64,000 bases of DNA from CAVSUZ01 sp963791885 (GCA_963791885.1 CAWBUL010000004.1:930001-994000); one strand, 5' to 3'; shown: positions 18,107-26,294, counted from the first letter of the stretch. The notes: a model not told the origin generated them from the letters alone. A program made the numbers and translations.

Positions 18107-19756
18107 ATGTCCGCGCAGCAACCTATCGCTCGTACGACTGCCGACCATCCGGAAAATACCAAAACGCCGTCAGACGGCCATTCGCAGCTCTCAGTAGAAC
18201 GGCGGGCGCTTTTCTTTGGTGCCGCGGCCGTTGCAGCCACCGCGTTGTCGAGCCAGGCGTCCGCGGCGCCGTCAGCCCCCGATCTTTCGGCGGCACTGGC
18301 CAAATTCCGCGCCACAATTCCAAGCCACTTCGATCGTGCCTATGTCGAGAATGCGGTAGTTCCATTCTATCTCGCCAGCATTTTTGCCGGGGAGCGGCCG
18401 ATCCTGCCGATGATCGATCTGCCCCTGACCAAACAGGACGCCATTCCGTACGATTTTTGGGGACTGCTTTACGACGACTGGGCGCCGACCCCGTCGGAGG
18501 GTGTCACGGTGTTCCTGGAGGGGCTGGAGAACCGTGGCGACAACAACCTGCGCAAACGCATCTACTTCACGGGCGTCACCCCGGATCTTTACGCTCCGAA
18601 ATATCAGGCCAAAGTCGTCTCCTTCTTTGACGCATTGCTCGATCCCAAATTCGCCAATAAGCCGTTCATGCGGCATTATCTCGACTACTACTGGGACATT
18701 TACTGGGACCTGCATCTCGGCGTGAAGGGCGATGCGGTTCCGCCGCAGATTCGTACGATCGGCGAGGCGTTCAACACAGTTCTCGCGTATCGCGATCCCC
18801 TACAGGAGATCGTTTATAAAAATTATATGACGGTCAGGGCGCTTCGGCCTTTCCTGACGAAGTGGATCGACGACCGGCTCGATGACATCGAAAACGCCCG
18901 CATTCCGGATCCGGACAAGACGATCGCGTATTACTGGCTCAAGAACGCCGGCGACAGCCAATATTTCTCGAAGAAGGATGTCGTCTTCGAGTGCTTCCAT
19001 AATTTCGTAGCCCTGAGCCAGTGGGGCAATTCGATCTTCGGTATCATGACGCGGCTGCAGGAAAGCGGCGGCGATCCGGCGGTGCGCGCGGCCTTCGAAA
19101 CGACCATGGGCGGGAATTTCGACGAGGCGAGCGGCGCGCCCTATACGCCGCTGGAGCTTCTGGTGATGGAGCTCTTCCGTACCATCTCTCCGAACGGTGG
19201 CAGCGTTTCGAAAATTACCGACGCACGGGCGTCCTCCTTCTATGGCGGCTCTCCTTTCGCGCAATTCGGCGTGCCTTATGAACGGCATGCCTACATGAAC
19301 AGCCCGCACACATCCACCAGCTTCGATACACGTCAGTGGAAGGATCCCGAGCGCTTCGACCCGACGCGCTACATCAGCGTGCCAACCAGTGCGCAGATCG
19401 ACGAGGCGAAATGCCAGCAGCTTGGGCTGCCGCGCTGTCCGTTTGAGATCACGAGCCTGCCGGTGAAGGACGGACGCCAGACGAGTATCACCAACAGCGG
19501 ATTTGGCACGGTGTTCGCTGTCGCTGACGGCAAACCTCTGCCAGTCTGCGACTATGCGGGCTTCGCGCCTTTCGGCTTCGGCTACCGGCGTTGCCCCGGC
19601 GAGCAAATGACGATCGACGTGTTCGGCGATTTTCTGCGCAAGGTGTGGCGGGACAAGATTGTCTTCCGTTCGCTTAACCTGCCGAATCCGGGAAGAGTGC
19701 CGGTCGGTCCGACCGCGGTCATCGACGACAATATCGGGTTCTCCCGGTCCGTGTAA
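18107..19756 (+). CDS. cytochrome P450 family protein with predicted export signal
   Basis: A 549-residue haem-thiolate protein. The haem loop FGFGYRRCPG at residues 489-498 fits F-x2-G-x-R-x-C-x-G with Cys496 as ligand. The K-helix E-x-x-R is E355-L-F-R358, and WKDPERFDP at 411-419 is the PERF block. Residues 32-54 (RRALFFGAAAVAATALSSQ, then ASAA) look like a Tat signal after a 31-residue polar leader. The I-helix region around 291-308 lacks the usual A/G-G-x-D/E-T, so normal O2 activation by a redox partner is doubtful. About 50 extra residues with Cys435, Cys444 and Cys481 lie between PERF and haem loop. AAGGAGG precedes the ATG. A beta-barrel gene follows after 2 bases. Substrate unknown. 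Confidence 0.8.
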   Translation: MSAQQPIARTTADHPENTKTPSDGHSQLSVERRALFFGAAAVAATALSSQASAAPSAPDLSAALAKFRATIPSHFDRAYVENAVVPFYLASIFAGERPILPMIDLPLTKQDAIPYDFWGLLYDDWAPTPSEGVTVFLEGLENRGDNNLRKRIYFTGVTPDLYAPKYQAKVVSFFDALLDPKFANKPFMRHYLDYYWDIYWDLHLGVKGDAVPPQIRTIGEAFNTVLAYRDPLQEIVYKNYMTVRALRPFLTKWIDDRLDDIENARIPDPDKTIAYYWLKNAGDSQYFSKKDVVFECFHNFVALSQWGNSIFGIMTRLQESGGDPAVRAAFETTMGGNFDEASGAPYTPLELLVMELFRTISPNGGSVSKITDARASSFYGGSPFAQFGVPYERHAYMNSPHTSTSFDTRQWKDPERFDPTRYISVPTSAQIDEAKCQQLGLPRCPFEITSLPVKDGRQTSITNSGFGTVFAVADGKPLPVCDYAGFAPFGFGYRRCPGEQMTIDVFGDFLRKVWRDKIVFRSLNLPNPGRVPVGPTAVIDDNIGFSRSV

Positions 19757-19758
19757 GC

Positions 19759-20727
19759 GTGTCCAGGGCGTGCCGGGGGGATCCGACTCTTCCCGGCCGC
19801 TCCGAGAGCGGGACCGCGCGCAGGGCACAGTGTTTTGGCGTACTCGTGATGGCGGGCGCCCTGACGGTTCTATGTCTGAGCGGAGGTGCCCGGGCAGGCT
19901 CGGCGCGCGACTATTTGAATGTACCAGTCGATAGCCGGCTCGCAACCTATAGCGCAGGGTATACAACCTCGGAGACGCCCGAGGACGGAGACGACCTTGT
20001 GCCGGGCGTTCGTTCCAATGTCTTCGTGCAGTCGGTCGCGTTGACGCGGGTCATGGATTTCTGGGGCCGGACGGGCGGTGTCACGCTCGTTCTGCCCTAC
20101 GCGTTCATTAACACGGATGCCGGCCCCTTTAGCGCGAGCACGAACGGTGTTTCCGATGTCGGTTTTCTTTTGCAGATGAACATTTTCGGCGGCCCGGCGC
20201 TGTCGCGTGAACAGTTTCAGTCTTTCGTTCCCCAGACATTCTCGAGCTTTCACCTCTTGGTCACCACGCCGCTGGGGACCTATCAGCCGAGTTCGCCGAT
20301 CAATCCGAGCGCCAATCGGTGGATGATCTCACCGACCGTCAATTTCAGCTATACGCCGGATAAAGGATGGACGTGGATCGAAACCTATGTTTCGGGCCGA
20401 TTTTTTAGCGACAATAACAACTATCATGTAAGCGGCGCGCAGACGCTGTCGCAGAGGCCGCTTCTGCGTCTCGAGGAGCATGTCAGCCGGAATATTGTCC
20501 CGTCCCTTTGGCTGTCAGCGGACGCTTATTACAATCTCGGGGGAGAAACGGCCATCGACGATCTCGAACAGGACAATATGGCTGATACGCTGAGGATCGG
20601 GGCGGGGATGGGCTGGCGTATGTGGCGCGGCGGCGAATTCGTGTTGAATTACGAGCATGTTGTGATGAGGCCCGCGGGCCAGCCTGATTCGCAGACGGTG
20701 CGGCTTACGCTGCGGCAGCTTTGGTGA
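19759..20727 (+). CDS. MetA/SphA-like outer-membrane beta-barrel protein
   Basis: A 322-residue exported protein. After a hydrophobic stretch around residues 25-42 (VLVMAGALTVLCLSGG) comes an A-R-A site, and the mature part begins ARDYLNVPVDSRLATYSAGY. The alternating aromatic strands, LVTTPLGTYQPSSPINPSANRW block and a final residue Trp after LRQL fit the phenol-degradation MetA / SphA putative outer-membrane channel family. The start is GTG at 19759, two bases after the P450 stop; an ATG at 19849 would shorten the signal peptide too much. It may pass a hydrophobic substrate to the exported P450, an inference from adjacency. Confidence 0.8.
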   Translation: MSRACRGDPTLPGRSESGTARRAQCFGVLVMAGALTVLCLSGGARAGSARDYLNVPVDSRLATYSAGYTTSETPEDGDDLVPGVRSNVFVQSVALTRVMDFWGRTGGVTLVLPYAFINTDAGPFSASTNGVSDVGFLLQMNIFGGPALSREQFQSFVPQTFSSFHLLVTTPLGTYQPSSPINPSANRWMISPTVNFSYTPDKGWTWIETYVSGRFFSDNNNYHVSGAQTLSQRPLLRLEEHVSRNIVPSLWLSADAYYNLGGETAIDDLEQDNMADTLRIGAGMGWRMWRGGEFVLNYEHVVMRPAGQPDSQTVRLTLRQLW

Positions 20728-20762
20728 GAGGGGGGATTACCAACCTCTGATCGCAGCGCGCC

Positions 20763-21764
20763 TCAGCCCCCGAAGCGCAGCCGATAGTCCTGCGGACTGA
20801 CGCCCTGGAGCCGCACGAAGCTGCGCCGCATCGTTTCTTCCGAGCCGAACCCGCAGCGCGCCGCGATCCGCTTGGCAGGCAGGCGCGTCTCGGCAAGCAA
20901 CTGACGGGCCGCCTCGACGCGCAGCCGCTCGATTGCGCGCCCGGGCGTCAGCCCCGTCGCCTCGCGATAACGGCGCAGGAAGGTTCGCTCGCTCATGCGT
21001 GCCTTCGACGCCAAGCGTGAGAGCGACAAGGTCTCGCCGAGGTGTTCGGCAAGCCAGCCATGCAGGTCGGCAAAATGGTCGTCCGCCGATTGCAGCGACA
21101 GCGCCGCGCTGAACTGTGCCTGCCCGCCCGGCCGCTTGAGGAACACAACCAGGTAGCGCGCAACTGCCAGCGCGACCGCGCGTCCAAGGTCTTCTTCCAC
21201 CAAAGCCAGCGACAGATCGATGCCGGCCGTTACACCGGCCGAGCTCCACACCGGGCCGTCGTGCACGAAGATCGGATCTGGCTCCACTGTCACGGCGGGA
21301 TGGCGCCGGCGGAGCAGATCGCAATATTCCCAGTGTGTGACAGCGCGGCGCCCGTCGAACAGGCCCGCCGCCGCAACCAGGAAAGCGCCGGTGCAGACCG
21401 ACGCCGTCCGCCGAGCCACGCCTGCCCGTACTCTGAGCCACTCGACAAGCCTCGCATCCTCGGCGACCTTCATGACGCCCTGGCCGCCGGCCACGATCAA
21501 CGTGTCCACCTGCTCGGTCGGGTCCGGCAGCTCCTCGGTCCCGAACGACAGTCCCGACGAGGCGCGAATCTGGACGCCTCCCGGAGCGATCACCCGGATC
21601 CTGTAAGGCGAAGGCTCGTGACGCGTGGTGGCCTGGTCGTTGGCGACAGCAAACACCTGGGCCGGTCCGGCCACGTCCAGCAACTGAAAGTCCGGGAAGG
21701 CCAGGACGTCGATCCGCCGCGGCGCGATTGGCGGGATGTGTGGTGGCTTTGGCGACATCGCCAA
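20763..21764 (-). CDS. GlxA-family transcriptional regulator (DJ-1/PfpI + AraC HTH)
   Basis: A 333-residue regulator. Residues about 15-185 form a DJ-1/PfpI amidotransferase-like domain, with RIDVLAFPDFQLLDVAGPAQVF at its start and the nucleophile-elbow block ASVCTGAFLVAAAGLFDG. Residues about 225-330 are an AraC helix-turn-helix pair (SLSRLASKARMSERTFLRRY, then ARQLLAETRLPAKRIAARCGF). Members sense small molecules and activate neighbouring catabolic genes. It is convergent with the P450-barrel pair and divergent from the truncated CMD-family gene at 21821, so its natural target is likely the latter promoter. Confidence 0.93.
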   Translation of the reverse strand: MAMSPKPPHIPPIAPRRIDVLAFPDFQLLDVAGPAQVFAVANDQATTRHEPSPYRIRVIAPGGVQIRASSGLSFGTEELPDPTEQVDTLIVAGGQGVMKVAEDARLVEWLRVRAGVARRTASVCTGAFLVAAAGLFDGRRAVTHWEYCDLLRRRHPAVTVEPDPIFVHDGPVWSSAGVTAGIDLSLALVEEDLGRAVALAVARYLVVFLKRPGGQAQFSAALSLQSADDHFADLHGWLAEHLGETLSLSRLASKARMSERTFLRRYREATGLTPGRAIERLRVEAARQLLAETRLPAKRIAARCGFGSEETMRRSFVRLQGVSPQDYRLRFGG

Positions 21765-21820
21765 ACCGTGCCCGCCTAAATCGGCACTGTCGAGATCAAC
21801 CCAAGCCTTGGAGCGGGCAG

Positions 21821-22033
21821 ATGTCTATCTTTGAAGTCCAAACGATCGAACAGGCGCCAGAAGGATCCAAGGCGCCGCTCGAGAAGCTGCGGCAGGCGTT
21901 CGGCATGGTGCCGAACGTCGCCGGTGTGATCGCCAACTCACCCGTACTGGCCAACATCTTCGTCCCACTGTTCGCGGGCGGCCCTGAGGCCGCCGCTTAT
22001 ACTCCTCAGAACGGGGAGGGACGGACCACGTGA
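21821..22033 (+). pseudogene. carboxymuconolactone decarboxylase / AhpD-like family gene, 5' fragment
   Basis: The first 50 codons encode MSIFEVQTIEQAPEGSK, then LRQAFGMVPNVAGVIANSPVL, the N-terminal region of peroxidase-related CMD/AhpD proteins. Similarity stops at about 21976 in VPLFAG. The remaining 120 or so residues, including the C-x-x-C active site, are missing and the frame runs into unrelated sequence with a TGA at 22031. A perfect 7-bp hairpin (21977-21983 with 21988-21994) marks the junction. GAGCGGGCAG precedes the ATG. The loss of the 3' part marks the left edge of the mobile patch. Confidence 0.75.
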
Positions 22034-22191
22034 CTCCCGAGACCCTTCACTTGACAATCGGGTCGCTGCTGCTTGCGGACCGTTGGGCTGGACCTTGATC
22101 AGTTAGCGGGAATAACTAAGTCAGCCGCCTCAATCCCCGGTCTTCCCACCCTATTGTCTCGCTTAATGATCCTAGGTCCCTATTTCATAAA

Positions 22192-22211
22192 ACTGAGAAC
22201 TCTCGCGAGAC
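22192..22211 (+). repeat. left copy of ACTGAGA-n3-CTCGCGAGAC direct repeat
   Basis: ACTGAGA, three bases, then CTCGCGAGAC. The same two blocks with a two-base spacer recur at 26290-26308 in the same orientation. The CTCGCGAG core is palindromic. The pair brackets the IS-rich patch and could be a recombination or insertion footprint. Confidence 0.5.
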
Positions 22212-22354
22212 AATTCTCTCCTGCCGGCGTCTCAAACGGTGATCTAAAATCCCATAAACACACAAAAACGAGACGACCGTGAGATTCGCTCCGCCGCCCC
22301 TCATCTCAAGTGGGCAAGCTCACCGTCTCACCCCACGATCCCAAGTCGCAGATT

Positions 22355-22365
22355 CGGTGCTGTCC
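22355..22365 (+). repeat. left member of CGGTGCTGTCC inverted repeat
   Basis: CGGTGCTGTCC at this position has its exact reverse complement at 26267-26277; including the adjacent bases the match extends over about 13 of 15. Both ends also carry further copies of TTAGGACAG (22391-22399 and 26244-26252, same strand). This end architecture, with internal short repeats, recalls IS21-type ends, but no istAB genes lie between. Confidence 0.5.
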
Positions 22366-22481
22366 GAATTAGGACGGACAGGGAACGAAATTAGGACAGT
22401 CTCCCGGAAAGTCCGGCAGATGACGGATAGGAGGAATCGGAGTGCAATATTTCACTCCGATTCTACTCCGAGTAAATCCGC

Positions 22482-22763
22482 ATGGTCGAACGACGCCCCC
22501 AGCCGCCTCGGGCTCCCCCTAACGACGATAAGGGCGTCGTTCTCGCTATCGGTGGCGGGGCATTCACCACCGGCCTGTACTTTCTCGGGACAAGAGAGTG
22601 GATTTTCGGAGGCTTTCTTACTTGTGCGGGCCTTTTGGCGTTAGCGTCCATCAGCCCCTATATGCGCTCCACAACCCGACGCTTAGTCGGGCGTCGCGCT
22701 CTATGGGCGCTCGGAATAACTACCTGGCTGCTTCTCGCAGCGAACGTTGGCCTTACACTCTAA
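22482..22763 (+). CDS. small membrane protein, unknown function
   Basis: A 93-residue protein with a polar proline-rich start and three predicted membrane segments: VVLAIGGGAFTTGLYFLG, WIFGGFLTCAGLLALASI and ALWALGITTWLLLAANVGL. I do not recognise a family. It lies inside the pair of CGGTGCTGTCC inverted repeats and may be a passenger of a mobile unit. The ribosome site is weak (GAGTAA). The clean alternation of loops and hydrophobic helices argues that it is a real gene. Confidence 0.55.
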   Translation: MVERRPQPPRAPPNDDKGVVLAIGGGAFTTGLYFLGTREWIFGGFLTCAGLLALASISPYMRSTTRRLVGRRALWALGITTWLLLAANVGLTL

Positions 22764-23058
22764 TAGCAAGTCTCGGCCAAGGCCGAAGTCGTTGGGGGAC
22801 GAGGAGGTGCGTGCTCGGAGACGGCGCACGACAGTAGACGACCCGCGGTCTTCCGCATGACCAGTTCGGTGAACTGCGCTACCCGGCAAGGCCGACCGTC
22901 AGATGTTTCAAAGCTTCGGATCTGCCGTCGTCGGCTACCGGAACATGCCGAGGCCTGTCGCGTGGCCTCGGCTACCGTTTCGCGTCCTTTAGGCTGCCAA
23001 CTCCCTGAGTGTGCCCGACGCATAGCCTCGGGTCCAACTGCGTCAGGTTGGCAATAGG

Positions 23059-23451
23059 TCAGCTTATTCGGGCCCAAGCCACATCGTAAGCGCAGTTTGG
23101 GCCGGCCACGTGTGCCCTGAGCGCATGTGCCGACGGATCGACTTGGCCTTGAAACGTCTGGCCAGTGCTGGAGTTCATCACTAACGCGCCTTGTGGGGTC
23201 ACAGATCCCTGAAAGCTCAGATTGGGTCCCTGCCAGACAGCCAAACCATTGGTAATGGTCAAAACTGGCAAAGGGTGCAGATAGGGGCACATCGGAGTGC
23301 CGGCACTAGGACTGGCGACAGCGTTACCGTAAGTTCCATCGAAAGTATTGGTCGTGTTCGCGGTGACCTGCTGCGGCGCGGGCGGTGGCGGCGCGCATCC
23401 CCAGATGGATAGAAGCGGTATCGTCAATACGAGCGTCAATAGCTGTTTCAT
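23059..23451 (-). CDS. small lipoprotein, unknown function
   Basis: A 130-residue predicted lipoprotein. MKQLLTLVLTIPLLSIWGC gives a signal peptide with a lipobox (L-S-I-W-G-C is slightly off the L-A-G-C rule), followed by a proline-rich linker. The mature part has a small beta-rich domain, with FDGTYGNAV, LTITNGLAVWQGPNLSFQG and FQGQVDPSAHALRAHV. I chose 23451 because GGGAGAACAAG precedes that ATG; an upstream in-frame ATG at 23511 would bury the signal peptide. Function unknown. It lies between the small membrane protein and the IS3 element. Confidence 0.65.
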   Translation of the reverse strand: MKQLLTLVLTIPLLSIWGCAPPPPAPQQVTANTTNTFDGTYGNAVASPSAGTPMCPYLHPLPVLTITNGLAVWQGPNLSFQGSVTPQGALVMNSSTGQTFQGQVDPSAHALRAHVAGPNCAYDVAWARIS

Positions 23452-23723
23452 CTTGTTCTCCCGCGACGTTGTTGTGGTTCTACCCTGACGCCATTGACCA
23501 AGCTTGGCCATGACGAGCCTAGATTAGACATCTATTTTAGCGCCCTGCAACTATCTGTTTGCCGCTACTCACGGCGGGCCTGCCATTGAGCGCAATGCTA
23601 CGATTTGTGGGATGAAGCAGCCCCCGAAATGGTGACCCTGCCCCCAAACTGTCCTCACTCATAACCAGAATCCGTTCTGGTTGTGGTCCGTCCTGGACCG
23701 GGTTGCGAACTCGTTCGGAGTAA

Positions 23724-24893
23724 TACCAACCCGCTTAAACATTGACCGATGCCCATTGCCTTGCTCCGAGCGATCGGATGCGCTGGGGATGATCGGTCAG
23801 AAAGAGCCACGCCCGTCGGCACGCCTCGACGATGGCCTCGTAGCTTTCCCAGACCAAAGCGGTGAGTTTGTTTTGCCGCAGATACTCCCAAACCGTCTCC
23901 ATTGGATTGAGTTCCGGCGAGTATGGCGGCAGCGGCAACAGAGTGATGTTGTCAGGCACGCGCAAGCGCCCGCCGGGCTGATGCCAGCCGGCGCTGTCAC
24001 AGACCAAAATAGCGTGCGCACCAGGCGCCACCTGAGTGCTGATTTCGCTCAGGTGTTGGTTCATCGCCTCGATGTTGACGCCCGGCATGATGATGGCGGC
24101 ACCGATGCCTCGGGCTGGGCAGATCGCGCCGAACAGATAGGCCGAGTCATGACGGTTGTCGCGCACCATCAGAGGGCGCGAGCCGACCGGCGCCCAAATG
24201 TAAGTATGTCCGCCTTTCTGCCCGACCCTGGCTTCGTCCTGAAACCAGATTTCGAGGTCCGCTGCGGATGCGCTTTCGGGTAGCGCTGCTGCTACCAGGC
24301 TGGCGAAGTTTTTTTAAACGCCGCCTCGGCTTTGACATCCTTCCTGGGATGATAGGGGCGCGGTTGCAGTCGGGTCAGCCCGAGCGTGTGCAGCCACTTG
24401 CCCATCGTGCTGACGTGAACCCGGGCGTTGTAACGCCGCGCCGCTTCCTCCTGCAGGTCCACGCAGCGCCAGCGCACCACACCGTGCAGTGCCGGATCGG
24501 GCCCCGCGATCACCAGCGCCCTGAATTCCGCTTTCTGCTCGGTCGTCAGCTTCGGCGGGCGGCCGGGGCTGATGCGTGATTGAAGGCCGCCAATCCCCTC
24601 GGCATTGTAGCGGTGAACCCAGTCACGCAACGTCTGGCGGTCCATGCCGCTCTGCCGGGCGGCCTCGCAACGGCTGGCGCCGTCCAGCACCAGAGCAATC
24701 GCCAGTAACCGGCGGACCTGGTCAGCGTCGGAGCATTTGCTCGCCGTTGCCCGAAGCTCCCGTGCACTGTGAGCGGTCCGGCTGACCGCTACCGCTCTGC
24801 CCATGCGCGCCTCCCGCGAATCGCCGCGGGAATCGAATCACATCTCGCGGGCAGTGGGAACCCGAAGTGAGTCAGAGGTTTCGCGGGTTGGTA
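23724..24893 (-). mobile_element. IS630-type insertion sequence nested in the IS3 orfB
   Basis: A 1170-bp element with perfect ends TACCAACCCGC and GCGGGTTGGTA, flanked by TAA at 23721-23723 and 24894-24896. Deleting it together with one TAA restores the orfB 3' end as TSLRGLTPNEFATRS and a stop at 23659-23661, proving the insertion order. It carries one transposase gene read with a -1 frameshift. Confidence 0.9.
23735..24804 (-). CDS. IS630-family transposase, expressed by -1 frameshifting
   Basis: Two overlapping frames form one DDE transposase of about 356 residues. The N-terminal part (24804 down to 24292) has the HTH region RQSGMDRQTLRDWVHRYN and ends after FKKTSPAW. At the A7 run (T7 on the plus strand, 24309-24315) a -1 shift continues as FKKNFASLVAAALPES and goes on to the triad: D in IWFQDEARVGQKG, D in LVCDSAGWHQ and E in LNPMETVWEYLRQNK. 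The T-TTA-AAA-AAA-C context is a classical slippery site, so this is probably programmed and not a mutation. Confidence 0.85.
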
Positions 24894-25690
24894 TAAGTCC
24901 ACGCAGGCTGGTGTGGGGCCGATGGGCATTATAGTCGGCCCGCCAAGCTTCGATGATCCTCCGGGCTGCGGGCAAGCCCTGGAAGACGTGCTCATTGAGG
25001 CATTCGTCGCGCAAGCGACCGTTCAGGCTCTCGACGAATGCGTTCTGCACTGGCTTGCCGGGGGCGATGTAGTGCCAGCCGACACCGCGATCTTGCCGCC
25101 AACTCAGCACCACATGCGACGTCAGCTCGGTCCCGTTGTCGCTGACCACCAGCAAGGGGGCGCCGCGCCGTTCTACGATGTAATTGAGTTCGCGCACCAC
25201 CCTGCGACCGGACAGCGATGTATCCACCACCAGCGCCAGGCATTCGCGGGTGAAGTCGTCCACCACCACAAGCACCCGAAAGCGGCGGCCGTCGGCCAGT
25301 ACGTCGGAGACGAAGTCCAGGCTCCAGCGCTGGTTCGGACCCTGTGGCAACGTCATTGGCGCGCGCGTTCCCAAAGCCCGCTTGCGACCGCCACGCCGCC
25401 GCACAACCAGTCGTTCCTCGCGGTAGAGCCGGAACAGCTTCTTGTGATTTAGCATGATCCCTTCTCGCCGCAGCAGAATATGCAAACGCCGATATCCGAA
25501 CCGGCGCCGCTCGGCCGCCAACGCGCGGAGCCGCGTGCGAACCGCAGCGTCGCCGCCACGGCGCGATAGGTAACGGAACACCTTCGGTGCAATGCTCAGC
25601 AGCGAACAGGCACGCCGCTGCGAATAGCTCTTCTCTTCAATCGCCCAGATCACAGCTTTCCGCCGCGAGCCGGGCGTCAGAAGTTTTTTC
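24838..25690 (-). pseudogene. IS3-family transposase orfB, 3' end displaced by IS insertion
   Basis: The catalytic half of an IS3 transposase. The DDE residues are D in RWSLDFVSDVLADG, D in LLVVSDNGTEL and E in NAFVESLNGRLRDEC. It is reached from orfA by a -1 shift at GGGAAAAAAC (plus-strand T-run at 25683-25688). The last residues read here (RETSDSLRVPTAREM) derive from the nested IS630-type element; the true tail lies at 23659-23720. Catalytic residues are intact, so the altered protein might still be partly active. Confidence 0.85.
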
Positions 25691-25943
25691 CCAAGGCTTC
25701 CTTCAGCGTCGCCACATCCAGCACCAATTCCGCCAGCAGCTTCTTCAGCTTGCGGTTCTCCTCTTCCAGAGCCTTCAGTCTCTTGGCGTCCGAGATCTCC
25801 ATCCCGCCGTAGCGCGATCGCCAATTGTAGAACGTCGCGTCGCTGATCCCGTGCTTGCGGCACAGCTCCGTTACCGGCAGTCCTGCCTGATGGTCTTTCA
25901 GCACACCGATGATCTGCTCCTCAGTGAACCGGCTCTTCCTCAT
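25677..25943 (-). CDS. IS3-family transposase orfA
   Basis: An 88-residue DNA-binding half of the IS3 transposase. RFTEEQIIGVLKDHQAG starts a helix-turn-helix with CRKHGISDATFYNWRSRYGG, and LKALEEENRKLKKLLAELVL is a leucine zipper for multimerisation. It ends with LGKNF at a slippery A AAA AAC run where -1 frameshifting joins it to orfB. Its ATG lies 63 bases inside the right terminal repeat. Confidence 0.92.
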   Translation of the reverse strand: MRKSRFTEEQIIGVLKDHQAGLPVTELCRKHGISDATFYNWRSRYGGMEISDAKRLKALEEENRKLKKLLAELVLDVATLKEALGKNF

Positions 25944-26006
25944 CTTCCGTCTCCTGGCGGGAACGGACTCTAGCTCAGAGCGGGGACATTTCAGGGGGCA
26001 GGGTCA

Positions 26007-26294
26007 ATGGGTGCCACTCACGCCCCTAACAATGATCCCAAAAAAAATGGGAACGGAAAGGGCGGCGGTGGGGGAGGAGACGAGATTGATCCTATAATTC
26101 AGGGTCTGCTCGCTCGCCTTCCGAAGGCTGGCGATGTCTGGCCGGAGGTGGAACGCAAGCTGTGGCTCAACCTTCTCGAAGGCAGCTTCAAGCTGATCTA
26201 TAAAGACGGGCAGCCTTCAACTTACGACACCCGCACGGTGAACTTAGGACAGTGCGGGGCAAATCAGGACAGCACCGCAAATTCACGTAACTGA
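26007..26294 (+). CDS. small conserved hypothetical protein, start touched by IS3 insertion
   Basis: A 95-residue protein with a glycine- and asparagine-rich start (KNGNGKGGGGGGDE) and a compact acidic/aromatic core, IDPIIQGLLARLPKAGDVW followed by ERKLWLNLLEGSFKLIYKD. I believe related small proteins are widespread in alphaproteobacteria, but know no function. The ATG lies in the ATGG target duplication of the IS3 element, so the reading frame survived but its native upstream region was cut off. The last 15 residues cross the right copies of TTAGGACAG and the CGGTGCTGTCC repeat, suggesting that the natural stop has been replaced. Confidence 0.55.
   Translation: MGATHAPNNDPKKNGNGKGGGGGGDEIDPIIQGLLARLPKAGDVWPEVERKLWLNLLEGSFKLIYKDGQPSTYDTRTVNLGQCGANQDSTANSRN
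26267..26277 (-). repeat. right member of CGGTGCTGTCC inverted repeat
   Basis: GGACAGCACCG, the exact reverse complement of 22355-22365. It lies 49 bases from the fabF stop and thus marks the right edge of the accessory patch. Confidence 0.5.

Larger units (their letters stand above)
22034..22481. other. 448-base AT-richer stretch with repeats, no gene
   Basis: No frame here resembles a protein family. The stretch holds several GTCTC/GAGAC motifs, a strongly palindromic site (GAGAACTCTCGCGAGACAATTCTC), the left member of a CGGTGCTGTCC inverted repeat and two TTAGGACAG-like words. The base composition is less GC-rich than the chromosome around it. I read it as the end region of a mobile element or integration scar. 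Confidence 0.55.
23633..26006 (-). mobile_element. IS3-family (IS407-like) insertion sequence interrupted by an IS630-type element
   Basis: The left end TGACCCTGCCCCCAAA and the reverse complement of the right end TGACCCTGCCCCCTGAAA form the terminal repeats. A 4-bp duplication ATGG flanks it (23629-23632 and 26007-26010), as for the IS407 group. Subtracting the nested element and its duplicated TAA leaves about 1.2 kb, the normal length. It encodes orfA and orfB on the minus strand; orfB is cut near its 3' end. Confidence 0.9.

Noticed and set aside
22760..23290. 176-codon minus-strand frame in the accessory patch
   Set aside because: It overlaps the lipoprotein gene in another frame and has no recognisable pattern or signal.
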